This document shows positions 34,897 to 44,325 of a stretch of 64,000 bases of DNA, piece by piece (within the stretch, counting starts at the first letter, position 1; each line of letters opens with the position of its first letter). The notes beneath the pieces are model-generated. The model worked only from the letters and a program-made list of their open reading frames with translations. It had not been told where the DNA came from and made no database searches. The stretch is from Microbacterium sp. USTB-Y (lineage in GTDB: Bacteria; Actinomycetota; Actinomycetes; Actinomycetales; Microbacteriaceae): the NCBI RefSeq assembly GCF_023703415.1, contig NZ_JAGMTU010000001.1, positions 248,001 to 312,000 of the forward strand, written 5' to 3'. The translations under genes were made by a program, and so were the position numbers.

Positions 34897-36950
34897 GCCG
34901 CCGCCTCCGTCTCGCCCGGCCGCGCGCCCGGGGCGCTCGCGTCCGCCGGCGCCTGTGCCTTGGGCTGCAGCGGGAAGTGGCACGCCACGTCGTGCGCGTC
35001 CCCGACCGCCTCCAGCGTCGGCTCGACCGTCGCGCACAGCTCGGTCGCGAGCGGGCACCGGGTGCGGAACCGGCAGCCGCTGGGCGGATCCAGGGGGCTG
35101 GGCAGCTCGCCCCGGACGCGCTCTGCGGCGTCCGGCGGCGGCGCATCCGGATCCGCGATCGGCACCGCGGCGAGCAGGCCGGCGGTGTACGGGTGCGCCG
35201 GGCGCTCGTACACCTCGTCGGTGGCGCCGACCTCGACGATCTTGCCGAGGTACATCACGCCGACCCGGTCGGAGAGGTAGCGGATGACCGACAGGTCGTG
35301 CGAGATCACGACGCTGCTGAGCCCGCGCTCGCGCTGCTGGGTGCGCATGAGGTTGAGCACCTGGGAGCGGATCGAGACGTCGAGCGCGCTCACCGGCTCA
35401 TCCGCGACGAGGACGTCGGGATCCAGTGCGAGAGCGCGGGCGAGCCCGATGCGCTGCCGCTGCCCGCCGGAGAGCTCATGCGGATACCGTTCCAGGATCG
35501 ACGGGCCGAGGCCGACGCCGTCCAGCAGCGCGATCGCCCGTTCGGTCCGCTCGGCGGTCGTGCCGATCCCCTGGATCGCGAGGGGCTCCCGCAGGATCGT
35601 GCCGATCGTCATCTTCGGATCCAGCGCGGCGCCGGAGTCCTGGAACATCATCTGCAGTCGCGCCCGGCGAGCGCCGAGCCCGCGCCGGCCGATCCCGGAG
35701 ACCTTCGTGCCCTCGAGGCGCACCTCCCCCGCCGTGGGCCGGTCCATCGCGACGAGCATGCGCCCGAGCGACGACTTGCCGCATCCGGACTCTCCGACCA
35801 GCCCCAGGGTCTCCCCTGCCTGCACCGTGAAGCTCACCCCGGAGACCGCCTTCACCGTGCGCCGGCGCCCCTTCGGAGCCCAGCCGGAGACGGGGTGCTC
35901 CTGCACGAGGTCGACGACCTCGAGCCGCGGCTCCGTCGACGTCTCGACCACGGGGGCAGCCGGGAGCGCGCGGCCCGGGAGCACGGGCGGCGCGTCGGCG
36001 ACCGGGTTCCAGCAGGCGAAGACGTGCCCGCCCTCGCCCTCGAGCGGCGGGCGCTCGGCCCGGCAGCGATCCGTGGCGGCGGCGCAGCGCGGCGCGAACC
36101 GGCATCCGGGAACCGTCTCGGCGGGATCCGGCGGGGATCCGGGGATCGAGAACAGCTCGACGCCGCGGTCCTGCTCGAGCGAGGGGATCGAATCGAGCAG
36201 CGCGCGCGTGTAGCGGTGCCGGGTGCGCCGGAACAGCGCGCGCGTCGGACCGGTCTCCACGAGCCGTCCGGCGTACATGACGCCCACTCGGTCGGCGTGC
36301 CGCGCCACCACGCCCATGTCGTGCGTGACGAGGATCATGGCCATGCCGAGCTGCTCCTTGAGCCTTCCCAGCAGCTCCAGGATCTCCGCCTGGATCGTCA
36401 CGTCGAGGGCGGTCGTCGGCTCGTCGGCGATGAGCAGATCGGGCTCGGCGATGAGCGCCATGGCGATCATCACGCGCTGCCGCATGCCGCCGGAGAGCTG
36501 GTGCGGATAGTCGCGCATGCGCTCGGACGGGCGCGGGATGCCGACCAGCGCCAGCATCTCCTCGGCCCGGCGCAGCGCCTCCGCCCGGTGCGCGAGACCG
36601 TGCAGCAGCAGCGGCTCCGCGACCTGGTCGCCGATGCGCCGGGTCGGGTTCAGGGCGGTCAGCGAGTCCTGGAACACCATGGAGATCCGGCGTCCGCGCA
36701 GCGACCGGTACGCCCGGGGGTCGCGGCCGACGAGCTCCTCGCCGTCGAAGCGGATGGATCCGTTCATGATCTCGGATCCGGCCGGCAGCATCCCCATGAT
36801 GGCGAGGCCGGTCATCGACTTGCCCGAGCCGGTCTCGCCCACGATCCCGAGCGTCTCGCCGCGGGCGAGGTCGAGGTCCACTCCGCTGATCGGACGCACG
36901 ATCCGGTCGCCGGTGCGGATCTGGACCGAGAGGTCTCGAATCGTCAGCAT
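34893..36950 (-). CDS. Fused dipeptide ABC transporter ATPases (DppD-DppF)
   Basis: 685 aa with two complete ATPase domains. First (to about residue 325): Walker [10 protein letters not shown], signature LSGGMRQRV, Walker [13 protein letters not shown]. Second (from about residue 360): Walker [10 protein letters not shown], signature [10 protein letters not shown], Walker [13 protein letters not shown]. Each is followed by an oligopeptide-type C-terminal Cys cluster (GCRFAPRC...C...C and GCRFRTRCP...C...C), which may hold an iron-sulfur cluster in this family. Normally DppD and DppF are separate proteins; here they are one chain. ATG 36950 follows GGGAG. First gene of the ATPase-DppB-DppC string, all with 4-nt overlaps. 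Confidence 0.93.
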   Translation of the reverse strand: MLTIRDLSVQIRTGDRIVRPISGVDLDLARGETLGIVGETGSGKSMTGLAIMGMLPAGSEIMNGSIRFDGEELVGRDPRAYRSLRGRRISMVFQDSLTALNPTRRIGDQVAEPLLLHGLAHRAEALRRAEEMLALVGIPRPSERMRDYPHQLSGGMRQRVMIAMALIAEPDLLIADEPTTALDVTIQAEILELLGRLKEQLGMAMILVTHDMGVVARHADRVGVMYAGRLVETGPTRALFRRTRHRYTRALLDSIPSLEQDRGVELFSIPGSPPDPAETVPGCRFAPRCAAATDRCRAERPPLEGEGGHVFACWNPVADAPPVLPGRALPAAPVVETSTEPRLEVVDLVQEHPVSGWAPKGRRRTVKAVSGVSFTVQAGETLGLVGESGCGKSSLGRMLVAMDRPTAGEVRLEGTKVSGIGRRGLGARRARLQMMFQDSGAALDPKMTIGTILREPLAIQGIGTTAERTERAIALLDGVGLGPSILERYPHELSGGQRQRIGLARALALDPDVLVADEPVSALDVSIRSQVLNLMRTQQRERGLSSVVISHDLSVIRYLSDRVGVMYLGKIVEVGATDEVYERPAHPYTAGLLAAVPIADPDAPPPDAAERVRGELPSPLDPPSGCRFRTRCPLATELCATVEPTLEAVGDAHDVACHFPLQPKAQAPADASAPGARPGETEAAA

Positions 36951-37104
36951 TGCGCGCTCCCTTGCGCCCGCCGCGCGTGTTCGGCGCCGCCGGGCTTGGC
37001 TTCTCTCATGATCCTGCGGCACCGGGTCGGCCGCTCGTTCGTCCGATCCGTCGAACGGACCCGTGCGAGTTCGTCCCCCTGCACGACTCCGCGGACCTGG
37101 CCGC
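36951..37104. other. 154-bp gap between the dipeptidase and ATPase genes
   Basis: Leftward intergenic region with no gene. It holds the GGGAG ribosome site of the ATPase gene near its left end. A separate promoter for the transporter genes could lie here but I see no clear -35/-10 pair. Confidence 0.4.
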
Positions 37105-38157
37105 TCATCGTCCGCCGGGCACGCCGAGTTCGCGGCGGAACAGCCGCTGCACGTTCCCGCCGAGCACGCCGAGGATATCGGCCTCCGGCCACCCCCGGCG
37201 CAGCAGCGCGTCCGTGAGCAGCGGGAGTCCCCGCGGGCCCTCCAGCCCCGGGAGATAGATGTCGGCCGGCACCCCCTGCACCTCGGTGACGGTGCAGCAG
37301 GGCGGGGTGGTCTCCGCGATGACCTCCTGCACGAAGTCCGGGCCGATCCCGGTGTGCTCCACACCCGCGACGGCGGCGATGTGCTCCAGGTGGTCGACGA
37401 GCCGGTCGATCGTGGGGTGCCCGACGTCGAGGAACGGGGCGAAGAAGTTGGCGCAGACCACCCCTCCGCCCGCCGCGATCGCCACGAGCTGGTCGTCGGG
37501 GAGGTTGCGGTGGTGGTCGCGCAGCGCCCGCGCCGAGGAGTGCGTCGCGATCACCGGTCGGGTCGCGATCTCCAGGACGTGCGAGACCCCCGCGGCGCCG
37601 AGATGGCTGAGGTCGACGAGCATCCCGATGCGCTCCATCTCCTGGACCGCGGCGACGCCGGCCGCGGTCATGCGGCTGCGGGCCGCATCCTCGCCCGACC
37701 CGTCCGCGAAGGCGCCGCGTCCCACGTGCGTGAGCGAGCCGACGCGCACGCCGAGCCGGTGCATCGTGGCGAGGAGCTCGACGTCGCCGTCCAGCCCCGG
37801 CATGCCCTCGAGGGCGAGCACCAGCGCGATCCGGCCGTCCGCGATCGTGCGGTCGACCTCCGCCCCGGTGCGGCACAGGGCCACGCGTCCGGCGTTCTCC
37901 TCGGCCAGACGGTGCGCCGCCTCGATCATGCGCAGCGTGCGGCGCAGCGCCCCCTCGGGACGATACGGGTCTTCGACGAACACCGGGAGCACCTGCAGGT
38001 CGACCCCGCCCGCCTCGAGCTGCGGCAGCCAACGCTCCCGGAAGAACGCGCCCCACAGCTCCGGAGGACGGGCGACGACCGCGCAGAGCAGGTCGTTGTG
38101 CGCGTCCGCGACGACCGCGCGATGGTGCAGCGCCTCGGCGGCGCGCGACGGCGTCAT
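37105..38157 (-). CDS. M19 membrane-dipeptidase family enzyme
   Basis: 350 aa zinc dipeptidase of the renal dipeptidase (M19) family. Metal ligands are visible as VVADAHNDLL (HxD), LVLALEGMPGLDG (bridging Glu), VIATHSSARAL and the later GIGPDFVQEV region (Asp). Members hydrolyse dipeptides, several preferring a D-residue at the C-terminal position. No signal peptide, so it acts on imported peptides, which fits its position upstream of the peptide permease genes. ATG 38157 overlaps the stop of the serine hydrolase gene by 4 nt. Confidence 0.9.
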   Translation of the reverse strand: MTPSRAAEALHHRAVVADAHNDLLCAVVARPPELWGAFFRERWLPQLEAGGVDLQVLPVFVEDPYRPEGALRRTLRMIEAAHRLAEENAGRVALCRTGAEVDRTIADGRIALVLALEGMPGLDGDVELLATMHRLGVRVGSLTHVGRGAFADGSGEDAARSRMTAAGVAAVQEMERIGMLVDLSHLGAAGVSHVLEIATRPVIATHSSARALRDHHRNLPDDQLVAIAAGGGVVCANFFAPFLDVGHPTIDRLVDHLEHIAAVAGVEHTGIGPDFVQEVIAETTPPCCTVTEVQGVPADIYLPGLEGPRGLPLLTDALLRRGWPEADILGVLGGNVQRLFRRELGVPGGR

Positions 38158-39533
38158 GACGCCACCCGCCGGTCGGCGCGGCCGGTGTGCAGGAACAGGG
38201 CACGGCCGGCGCCGTCGTCGCCGAGGAAGGCGACGGGCTGCCGCATCCCGCCGTCCGTCTCCACCGGCAGGAGCACGTCTCCGCGCCAGCCCACCAGCTC
38301 CGTGCGGAACGGCAGGTCGCCGAGGTCGGCGACCACGCCGTGCGGGACGCGGTCGAGCCACACCCGGCCGTCCGCGGTGCGGCTGATCGTGGTGAGCGCG
38401 GTGCTCGACGCGTACCGGCCGACGAAGCGGTCGGCGTCCGCGGGCACGGCGCCGGAGGGAGCGGGAGCGGGCTTCGCCGCGATGCCGGCGAGCTCCTCGA
38501 GCACGACGTCCACGAGCGCCGCGAACACGGGATGGGGGTCGCCGCCGTTGGCGAGCACGGCGATCGCCGCGTCCTGCTCCGGCAGCAGCCGCAGGCACGA
38601 CGACTGCCCGATCGTGTTCCCGTCGTGACCCGGGATCAGGCGCCCCGCGCGGTCGAACAGCTCCCAGCCGAGCCCCCAGGCGGCTCCCTGGTCGATGTCG
38701 GGCAAGAGGATCTGCGGGGTGCGCATCGCCTCCGCTCCCTCCCGGGAGAGCAGGCGGGTGCCATCCCGGGCGACCCCGGCGCGCAGATGCAGCCGGGCGA
38801 ATGCGAGCAGATCGGCCGCACTCATCGCGAGCCGCGAACCTGCCGCCGCCCCCGCGCGTTCCATCGCCCAGACCGCGGTCGGGGCGAACTCGCCGTCGTC
38901 CTGGCGCAGATGCCCCACGGCGGCACGATGCAGGATCGCCTCGGAGGCGTCCACCGCCGCGTGACGCAGCCCCAGGGGCGCGAGCAGGCGATCGCGCAGC
39001 ACCCGCTCGTACGGCGCTCCGCGGAGCACCTCGACGATGCGCCCGAGCGTGGAGAACCCCGCGTTGTTGTACGAGAACATCTCCCCCGGCGCGAAGAGCT
39101 GCGGCGTCTGCGCGAGGAGGCCGACATAGCGCGCCAGGGCGTCGTCGCCGTCGCCCGTGTCGACGAACACGTCGCCCTCGAAACCGGCTGTGTGGCTGAG
39201 CAGCTGGCGCGTCGTGATGGTCGCGGACGCGTCGTCGTCCAGGACGCGGAACCCCGGGAGGATGCTCCGCACCGGGGCGTCCGGATCCAGCACCCCCTCC
39301 TCGACGAGCTGCAGGACCAGTGTGGCCGTGAGCACCTTGGTGACGGATCCGATCTGGAACACGGATCCGGGGTCGGCCTTGACGCCGGTGCCGCGGTGGA
39401 GGATCCCCCCGGCCCAGACGAACGTCGCGTCTCCGGCGCCGATCGCCAGGGAGACGGCGGGCACGCGATGGCGTGCCATCAGCGTGGGAAGGTGCTCCTC
39501 GATCCAGGCCTGGACGGTGGCGAGCTCGGGCAT
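38154..39533 (-). CDS. Serine hydrolase of the class C beta-lactamase / D-peptidase fold
   Basis: 459 aa. Active-site motifs of the penicillin-binding/beta-lactamase fold: SxxK in IGSVTKVLTATL, YxN in FSYNNAGFSTLG, and a His-x-Gly (GHDGNT) in place of KTG. The C-terminal ~100 residues form a beta-rich domain (FVGRYASSTALTTISRTADG) often seen in D-aminopeptidase and EstB-like members. No signal peptide is visible, so it is probably cytoplasmic and a peptidase or esterase and not a resistance enzyme. ATG 39533 has a strong GAGGAGG site. First gene of a leftward unit with the M19 dipeptidase. Confidence 0.87.
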   Translation of the reverse strand: MPELATVQAWIEEHLPTLMARHRVPAVSLAIGAGDATFVWAGGILHRGTGVKADPGSVFQIGSVTKVLTATLVLQLVEEGVLDPDAPVRSILPGFRVLDDDASATITTRQLLSHTAGFEGDVFVDTGDGDDALARYVGLLAQTPQLFAPGEMFSYNNAGFSTLGRIVEVLRGAPYERVLRDRLLAPLGLRHAAVDASEAILHRAAVGHLRQDDGEFAPTAVWAMERAGAAAGSRLAMSAADLLAFARLHLRAGVARDGTRLLSREGAEAMRTPQILLPDIDQGAAWGLGWELFDRAGRLIPGHDGNTIGQSSCLRLLPEQDAAIAVLANGGDPHPVFAALVDVVLEELAGIAAKPAPAPSGAVPADADRFVGRYASSTALTTISRTADGRVWLDRVPHGVVADLGDLPFRTELVGWRGDVLLPVETDGGMRQPVAFLGDDGAGRALFLHTGRADRRVAS

Positions 39534-39639
39534 GGTCCTCCTCGACGTCGGCTCAGGTCGAGGCTAGAGCGCTCCGAGGGCTCCCGATTCGTCGATCCGC
39601 ACCAGCGGGACCATCCCGGATCGTCGGGACCGCCAGCGC

Positions 39640-40146
39640 TCAGGCGCGGATCGCCTGGGCGGCCTCCCGATCCAGCAGCCGGCGCTTCACGTCCTCGCCC
39701 CAGGCGAACCCGCCGAGCGTCCCGTCCACGCGCAGCACCCGATGGCACGGCACGAACAGCGCTGCGGCGTTGCGGGCGCAGATCGAGGCGGCGGGGCGCA
39801 CGGCCCCCGGCCGGCCGAGCGCGGCGGCGAACCCGGTGTAGGTCAGCGGCGCGCCCGGCGCGATCCGCCGCAGGGCGTCCCACCCGGCGTCCTGCATCCC
39901 GGTGCCGGACTGGTGCACCTCGACGGCGTCGATCGCGGCGAGGTCGCCCGCGTAGTACGCGTCGACCGCGGCGGCCGCCCGGGTGGTCCCGGCGACGACG
40001 TCGGCCGGGCGGTTCCGGTCGGCGAGACGATGCAGGATGGCGTCGCGGTCGGCAGTCCATCCGGACGCGAGCACGCGGTCCTGTGCATCCGCGAGGATCG
40101 TGAACGGGCCGTCGGGGGTGGCGATGGTCTGGATGATGGCGGTCAT
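39640..40146 (-). CDS. ogt: Methylated-DNA--protein-cysteine methyltransferase
   Basis: 168 aa. Suicide enzyme that removes O6-alkyl groups from guanine. The acceptor motif is VPCHRVLR, and the DNA-binding helix region is [20 protein letters not shown]. The N-terminal part is short, as in Ogt/MGMT. It follows the Ada/AlkA fusion by 35 bp on the same strand, so the two form an alkylation-repair operon that splits the functions of Ada, with the O6 methyltransferase domain encoded separately. Confidence 0.93.
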   Translation of the reverse strand: MTAIIQTIATPDGPFTILADAQDRVLASGWTADRDAILHRLADRNRPADVVAGTTRAAAAVDAYYAGDLAAIDAVEVHQSGTGMQDAGWDALRRIAPGAPLTYTGFAAALGRPGAVRPAASICARNAAALFVPCHRVLRVDGTLGGFAWGEDVKRRLLDREAAQAIRA

Positions 40147-40181
40147 TCTCGGGCTCTCCGTGGTCGAGGGGGTGGGTGGGG

Positions 40182-41804
40182 TCATCGGCGTGAGGCGGGA
40201 CGCGACGCTGAGGCACCCGGCGAACCGGCGCCCGGCGCCTCCGGCCGGCCGCTCCGTGCGACCCTCACGGGCGCCGCGCGCCAGAGGTGCGCGGTGAGGT
40301 AGCTGCGCCAGGGGGCCGTGCGGGCCGCCCACGCGTCCAGGGGGCCGGCCTCCGCCGGGAGCCCGGCTCCGCCGGCCCCGGCGCGCGCGGCCACGTCGCC
40401 GGGCAGGAACACGTCGGGATCCCCGAGCACCCGCATCCGCACGTAGTCGGCGGTCCACGGTCCGATCCCCGGCATCGCGAGGAGCGCCCTGCGCTGCTCC
40501 GCGCCGTCGTCCGCGAGCGTGAGCCGGAGCGAGCCGTCGGCGAGGGCGGCCGCGGCGCCGGTGACGGCCCTGATCCGCGCGGCAGGTCCGCGCAGCACCT
40601 CGTGCCCGTGCTCGGCGATCGCCGCCATCGTCGGGAACAGGATCCGCGACTCCGGGCCGTCCGCCGCGTTCCCGTCGCCGAAGTCGTCCGAATCCGCGGC
40701 GGAGGACGACGTCTTCTGCGACGGGAACGAGCTGTCGGATCCGATCCGCTCCCCCAGCTCCTCGGCCAGCCGGGTCAGCGCGGTGCGCGCCGCCGCGACG
40801 GTGACCTGCTGTCCGACCATCGTGCGGATGAGCATCTCGTGCGGATCCGCGGCCCCCGGCACCCGGATGCCCGGGACCCGGGCGACGAGCGGCGCGAGCG
40901 GCGCGTGCGCGGACAGCGCGGCGTCCACGGCCTGCGGATCGGCGTCGAGGTCGAAGAGCCTCCGGGCGCGGGCGACGACCGGCGCGAGGTCGCCGAGACC
41001 CGTCAGCCCCGCCCGCAGATGCAGCCGGTCGGCGTCGTCGAGGCGTAGCTCGAACCATCCCGGTCCGCCGTCCAGCCGCAGGTTCCTGCGGAAGAAGCGC
41101 TCGCCGGCTTCCTCCACCCCGGGCAGCGCCCGCGCCCGCATCCACGCGAACAGCCCTGCGGCGTCGAACGGCGCACGGTACGGCAGCAGCAGGCCGATCT
41201 CGCCCGGCGCGGCGGCGGTCCGCTCGTCGCGGCCGTGGCGGCGTGCGCGCAGCTCCCCCGGGGTCAGGCCGAACACCTCGCGCACCGTGTCGTTGAACTG
41301 GCGCACGCTCGCGAACCCCGCCGAGAACGCGACGTCGGCGATCGCCAGGTCGGTGCCGACGAGGAGCATCCGCGCGGTGTGCGCACGGTGGGCGCGGGCG
41401 AGCGCGAGCGGACCCGCCCCGAGCTCGGCGGCGAGCAGCCGGGTGAGGTGGCGCGAGGAGTAGCCGAGCCGCGCGGCGAGCCCCGGCACGCCCTCGCGCT
41501 CGACGACGCCGTCGGCGATGAGCCGCATCGCGCGGGCCACGACGTCGCCGCGCAGGTTCCACTCCGGCGATCCGGGCGCCGCCTCGGGCAGGCACCGCTT
41601 GCAGGCGCGGTAGCCCGCCTCGTGCGCCGCGGCGCTGGTGGGGAAGAACGTGACGTTCTCGGGCCGGGGCGTGCGGGCCGGACAGCTCGGCCGGCAGTAG
41701 ATCCCGGTCGAGCGCACGGCCGTGACGAACTGCCCGTCGAAGCGGGTGTCCCGCGCGTCGATGGCGCGGTACCGCTCGTCGAAGGTCATCGCGGGAAGGC
41801 TCAT
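40182..41804 (-). CDS. Ada regulatory domain fused to AlkA 3-methyladenine DNA glycosylase
   Basis: 540 aa. Residues about 5-85: Ada zinc domain with CRPSCPAR and CKRC (phosphotriester methyl acceptor). Residues about 90-195: AraC-type DNA-binding domain ([20 protein letters not shown] and [22 protein letters not shown]). Residues about 205-310: AlkA N-terminal domain. Then the HhH-GPD glycosylase, [31 protein letters not shown] and the catalytic Asp in VFLPGD. It combines sensing, transcription activation and base excision in one protein. The O6-methylguanine methyltransferase domain is absent and encoded next (ogt). A low-complexity insert [19 protein letters not shown] lies within the glycosylase. 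Start ATG 41804; ATG 41789 is an alternative. Confidence 0.92.
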   Translation of the reverse strand: MSLPAMTFDERYRAIDARDTRFDGQFVTAVRSTGIYCRPSCPARTPRPENVTFFPTSAAAHEAGYRACKRCLPEAAPGSPEWNLRGDVVARAMRLIADGVVEREGVPGLAARLGYSSRHLTRLLAAELGAGPLALARAHRAHTARMLLVGTDLAIADVAFSAGFASVRQFNDTVREVFGLTPGELRARRHGRDERTAAAPGEIGLLLPYRAPFDAAGLFAWMRARALPGVEEAGERFFRRNLRLDGGPGWFELRLDDADRLHLRAGLTGLGDLAPVVARARRLFDLDADPQAVDAALSAHAPLAPLVARVPGIRVPGAADPHEMLIRTMVGQQVTVAAARTALTRLAEELGERIGSDSSFPSQKTSSSAADSDDFGDGNAADGPESRILFPTMAAIAEHGHEVLRGPAARIRAVTGAAAALADGSLRLTLADDGAEQRRALLAMPGIGPWTADYVRMRVLGDPDVFLPGDVAARAGAGGAGLPAEAGPLDAWAARTAPWRSYLTAHLWRAAPVRVARSGRPEAPGAGSPGASASRPASRR

Positions 41805-41813
41805 GCCTCCACC

Positions 41814-41859
41814 CTGTCATGTCCGATTCCCGCAGGCTCGCGGAAATCGGACATGACAG
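41814..41859. repeat. 46-bp hairpin sequence upstream of the Ada/AlkA gene
   Basis: CTGTCATGTCCGATT (41814-41828) pairs perfectly with 41845-41859; after one C-A mismatch the stem continues with 4 bp around a 6-nt loop. It begins 9 bp upstream of the ATG, so it could be an operator or a transcript structure. Its geometry (long stem, one C-A mismatch, short stem, 6-nt loop) is like the hairpin at 49183-49232. Confidence 0.75.
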
Positions 41860-41893
41860 TGCGCTCCCACCCGGTCCTCTCGACTCAAGAGAA

Positions 41894-41958
41894 AAGGACG
41901 ATCGCACGTCTGCAGGACAGGATCCGCGGATCCATCCTGCAAACGTGCGATCGTCCTG
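41894..41958. repeat. 65-bp palindromic element, copy 3
   Basis: Arms 41894-41917 and 41935-41958 match as an inverted repeat at 22 of 24 positions, loop 17 nt ending GCGGATCCA. The loop itself contains the perfect palindrome GGATCCGCGGATCC. Lies after purH, so it may terminate the purine transcript. Confidence 0.88.
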
Positions 41959-41997
41959 CAGAGTTCGGGCCGGCTGGGAGCCGTGGAGACCTCCGGC

Positions 41998-43605
41998 TCA
42001 GTGGAAGAAGTGCCGCTCCCCGGTGAAGAACATGGTCACGCCGGCCTTGCGCGCCGCGTCCACGACCTCCTCGTCCCGCACCGATCCGCCCGGCTGCACG
42101 ATCGCCGTGACACCGGCGTCGATGAGCACCTGGGCGCCGTCCGCGAACGGGAAGAACGCGTCGGAGGCGGCGACGGATCCGGCCGCGCGGTCGCCCGCGC
42201 GCTCGACGGCGAGACGGCAGGAGTCGACCCGGTTGACCTGCCCCATGCCGACGCCGACCGTCGCGTTCGCCTTGGCGAGCACGATCGCGTTCGACTTCAC
42301 CGCGCGGCACGCCTTCCAGGCGAAGATGAGGTTCTCCATCTCCAGATCGTCGGGGCGCTCGCCCGAGACGAGCTCCCAGTTCGCGGCGACCGAGACGATG
42401 TCGTCCGGGAACCGGTCCGCGTCCTGCAGCAGCAGTCCGCCGGAGACGAGGCGCACGTCCATGCGCTCCTGCTGCCAGTCGTCGGGCAGCTGCAGCAGGC
42501 GGAGGTTCTTCTTCGCCTTGAACACCTCGAGCGCCGCCGGCTCGAACGCGGGGGCGACGATGACCTCGGTGAAGATGTCCTTCAGGTTCTCCGCCATCTT
42601 CAGCGTCACGGTGCCGTTCGCCGCGATCACGCCGCCGTACGCGGACACGGGGTCGCACTCGTGCGCGCGCAGGTGCGCGCTCGCGATGGGATCCAGCGCG
42701 TTCGGCGCCGTCGTCGCGATGCCGCACGGGTTGGCGTGCTTGATGATGGCGACCGCGGGGTGCACCATGTCGTAGGCCGCGCGCAGGGCGGCGTCGGCGT
42801 CGACGTAGTTGTTGTACGACATCTCCTTGCCCTGCAGCTGCGTGGCCTGGGCGATGCCGTGCCCGCCCGCCCGCGTGTAGATCGCGGCGCGCTGGTGCGA
42901 GTTCTCGCCGTACCGCAGGGTGGCCAGGCGCGACGCCGAGATGGTGAGGTGCTCCGGCAGCTCGGTGTCGCTGGACAGGGTGCCGTCGGAGAACCACTGC
43001 GCGACGGCCGTGTCGTAGGCGGCCGTGTGCGCGAAGGCGCGCGCGGCGAACTCGCGGCGCTGCGCGAGCGTGGTGCCGCCCTCCTCGAGGGCGCGCAGCA
43101 GCGACGGGTAGGACTCGGGCGAGACGACGATCGCGACGTTCGCGTGGTTCTTCGCCGCCGCGCGCACCATCGCCGGGCCGCCGATGTCGATCTGCTCCAC
43201 GACGTCGTCGCCGACCGCGCCCGAGGCGACGGTCTCCACGAACGGGTAGAGGTTCACCACGACGAGCTCGAACGGGCTGATCCCGAGCTCGGCGAGCTGC
43301 TGCTCGTGGTCCTCCAGCCGCAGGTCGGCGAGCACGGCCCCGTGGATCGACGGGTGCAGCGTCTTCACGCGGCCGTCGAGCATCTCGGCGACGCCCGTGA
43401 CGGCCGCCACATCGGTGACGTCGAGCCCCGCGGCACGGATGGTCTGGGCGGTGGATCCGGTCGACACGATCTCGATGCCGTTGTCGGCCAGCGCCTGCGC
43501 GAGGGGGACGAGACCGGTCTTGTCGCTCACGGAGACGAGAGCGCGGCGGATGCGCACCGCATCGCGGGGACGGTAGAGAGACGGGTCGTGGGCGGGACCG
43601 GCCAT
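41998..43605 (-). CDS. purH: Bifunctional AICAR transformylase / IMP cyclohydrolase
   Basis: 535 aa; final two steps of purine synthesis: AICAR + 10-formyl-THF to FAICAR, then to IMP. IMP cyclohydrolase domain: [51 protein letters not shown]. Transformylase domain: [36 protein letters not shown], and [13 protein letters not shown] 43605 follows AAGGA. It is 23 bp after purN on the same strand. AICAR/ZMP, its substrate, is the parent of ZTP sensed by the glyA riboswitch at 829-912. Confidence 0.97.
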   Translation of the reverse strand: MAGPAHDPSLYRPRDAVRIRRALVSVSDKTGLVPLAQALADNGIEIVSTGSTAQTIRAAGLDVTDVAAVTGVAEMLDGRVKTLHPSIHGAVLADLRLEDHEQQLAELGISPFELVVVNLYPFVETVASGAVGDDVVEQIDIGGPAMVRAAAKNHANVAIVVSPESYPSLLRALEEGGTTLAQRREFAARAFAHTAAYDTAVAQWFSDGTLSSDTELPEHLTISASRLATLRYGENSHQRAAIYTRAGGHGIAQATQLQGKEMSYNNYVDADAALRAAYDMVHPAVAIIKHANPCGIATTAPNALDPIASAHLRAHECDPVSAYGGVIAANGTVTLKMAENLKDIFTEVIVAPAFEPAALEVFKAKKNLRLLQLPDDWQQERMDVRLVSGGLLLQDADRFPDDIVSVAANWELVSGERPDDLEMENLIFAWKACRAVKSNAIVLAKANATVGVGMGQVNRVDSCRLAVERAGDRAAGSVAASDAFFPFADGAQVLIDAGVTAIVQPGGSVRDEEVVDAARKAGVTMFFTGERHFFH

Positions 43606-43628
43606 CGGGGTTTCCTTCCGGGTTGGCG

Positions 43629-44258
43629 TCAGGTCGCGTCGCCGGCCTGCGGCCGGTGCGCGTCCCGAGCAGGGGGGCGTGCGCCGAGGTCGAGCTCGCC
43701 CTCGGCGATGCGGCGGACGACGTCGATCAGCAGGCGCCGCTCGACGGGCTTGATGCGCTCGTGCAGCGCGGACTCGGTGTCGCCCTCGTGCACCGCCACG
43801 CGCTCCTGCGCGAGGATCGGTCCGCTGTCGACGCCGTCGTCGACCACGATCACGCTGGCTCCGGTCTCGCTCACGCCCGCGGCGATCGCGTCGCGCACGC
43901 CGTGCGCCCCGGGGAACTCGGGCAGGTAGGCGGGATGCGTGTTGATGATGTTCGGCGCCCAGGCCGCCACGACGTCGTGCGGCAGCAGGCGCATGAGGCC
44001 GGACAGCACGATCAGGTCGGGGTTCCAGACCTTGAGCTGCGCGTCGAGCTCGGCGCCCCACTCCTCCCGGGTGGCGAAGGCCTCCCAGGGCACGACGAAC
44101 GAGGGGATCCCGAAGGCCTCGGCGTGGGCGAGCCCGTCGGCCTCCCGGTCCGCCCCGATCACGATGACGCGGGCCGGGAATCCGGGGTCGTCGGCCGCGT
44201 CGAGGAGGGCACGAAGATTCGAGCCGGTGCCCGAGATGAGTACGGCGACCGTCAGCAC
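43629..44258 (-). CDS. purN: Phosphoribosylglycinamide formyltransferase
   Basis: 209 aa; transfers the formyl group of 10-formyl-THF to GAR, the third purine step. Motifs: [16 protein letters not shown] (phosphate binding), [35 protein letters not shown] (catalytic Asn/His) and [10 protein letters not shown] (catalytic Asp). The C-terminal tail [17 protein letters not shown] is extra. GTG 44258 lies 6 nt after TAGACT (44270-44265), indicating a leaderless start and possibly a promoter for purN-purH apart from the upstream membrane protein gene. Confidence 0.96.
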   Translation of the reverse strand: MLTVAVLISGTGSNLRALLDAADDPGFPARVIVIGADREADGLAHAEAFGIPSFVVPWEAFATREEWGAELDAQLKVWNPDLIVLSGLMRLLPHDVVAAWAPNIINTHPAYLPEFPGAHGVRDAIAAGVSETGASVIVVDDGVDSGPILAQERVAVHEGDTESALHERIKPVERRLLIDVVRRIAEGELDLGARPPARDAHRPQAGDAT

Positions 44259-44325
44259 CCGAACAGTCTAGGGGGTGTCCGCCGTGGCGAGTCGTCGCGG
44301 GCGACGGGCCGCGGAGGCGCCGCGC

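Noticed and set aside
38154-39533. Antibiotic-resistance beta-lactamase
   Set aside because: No signal peptide, HxG in place of KTG, extra C-terminal beta domain and a peptidase operon context point to a peptidase or esterase.
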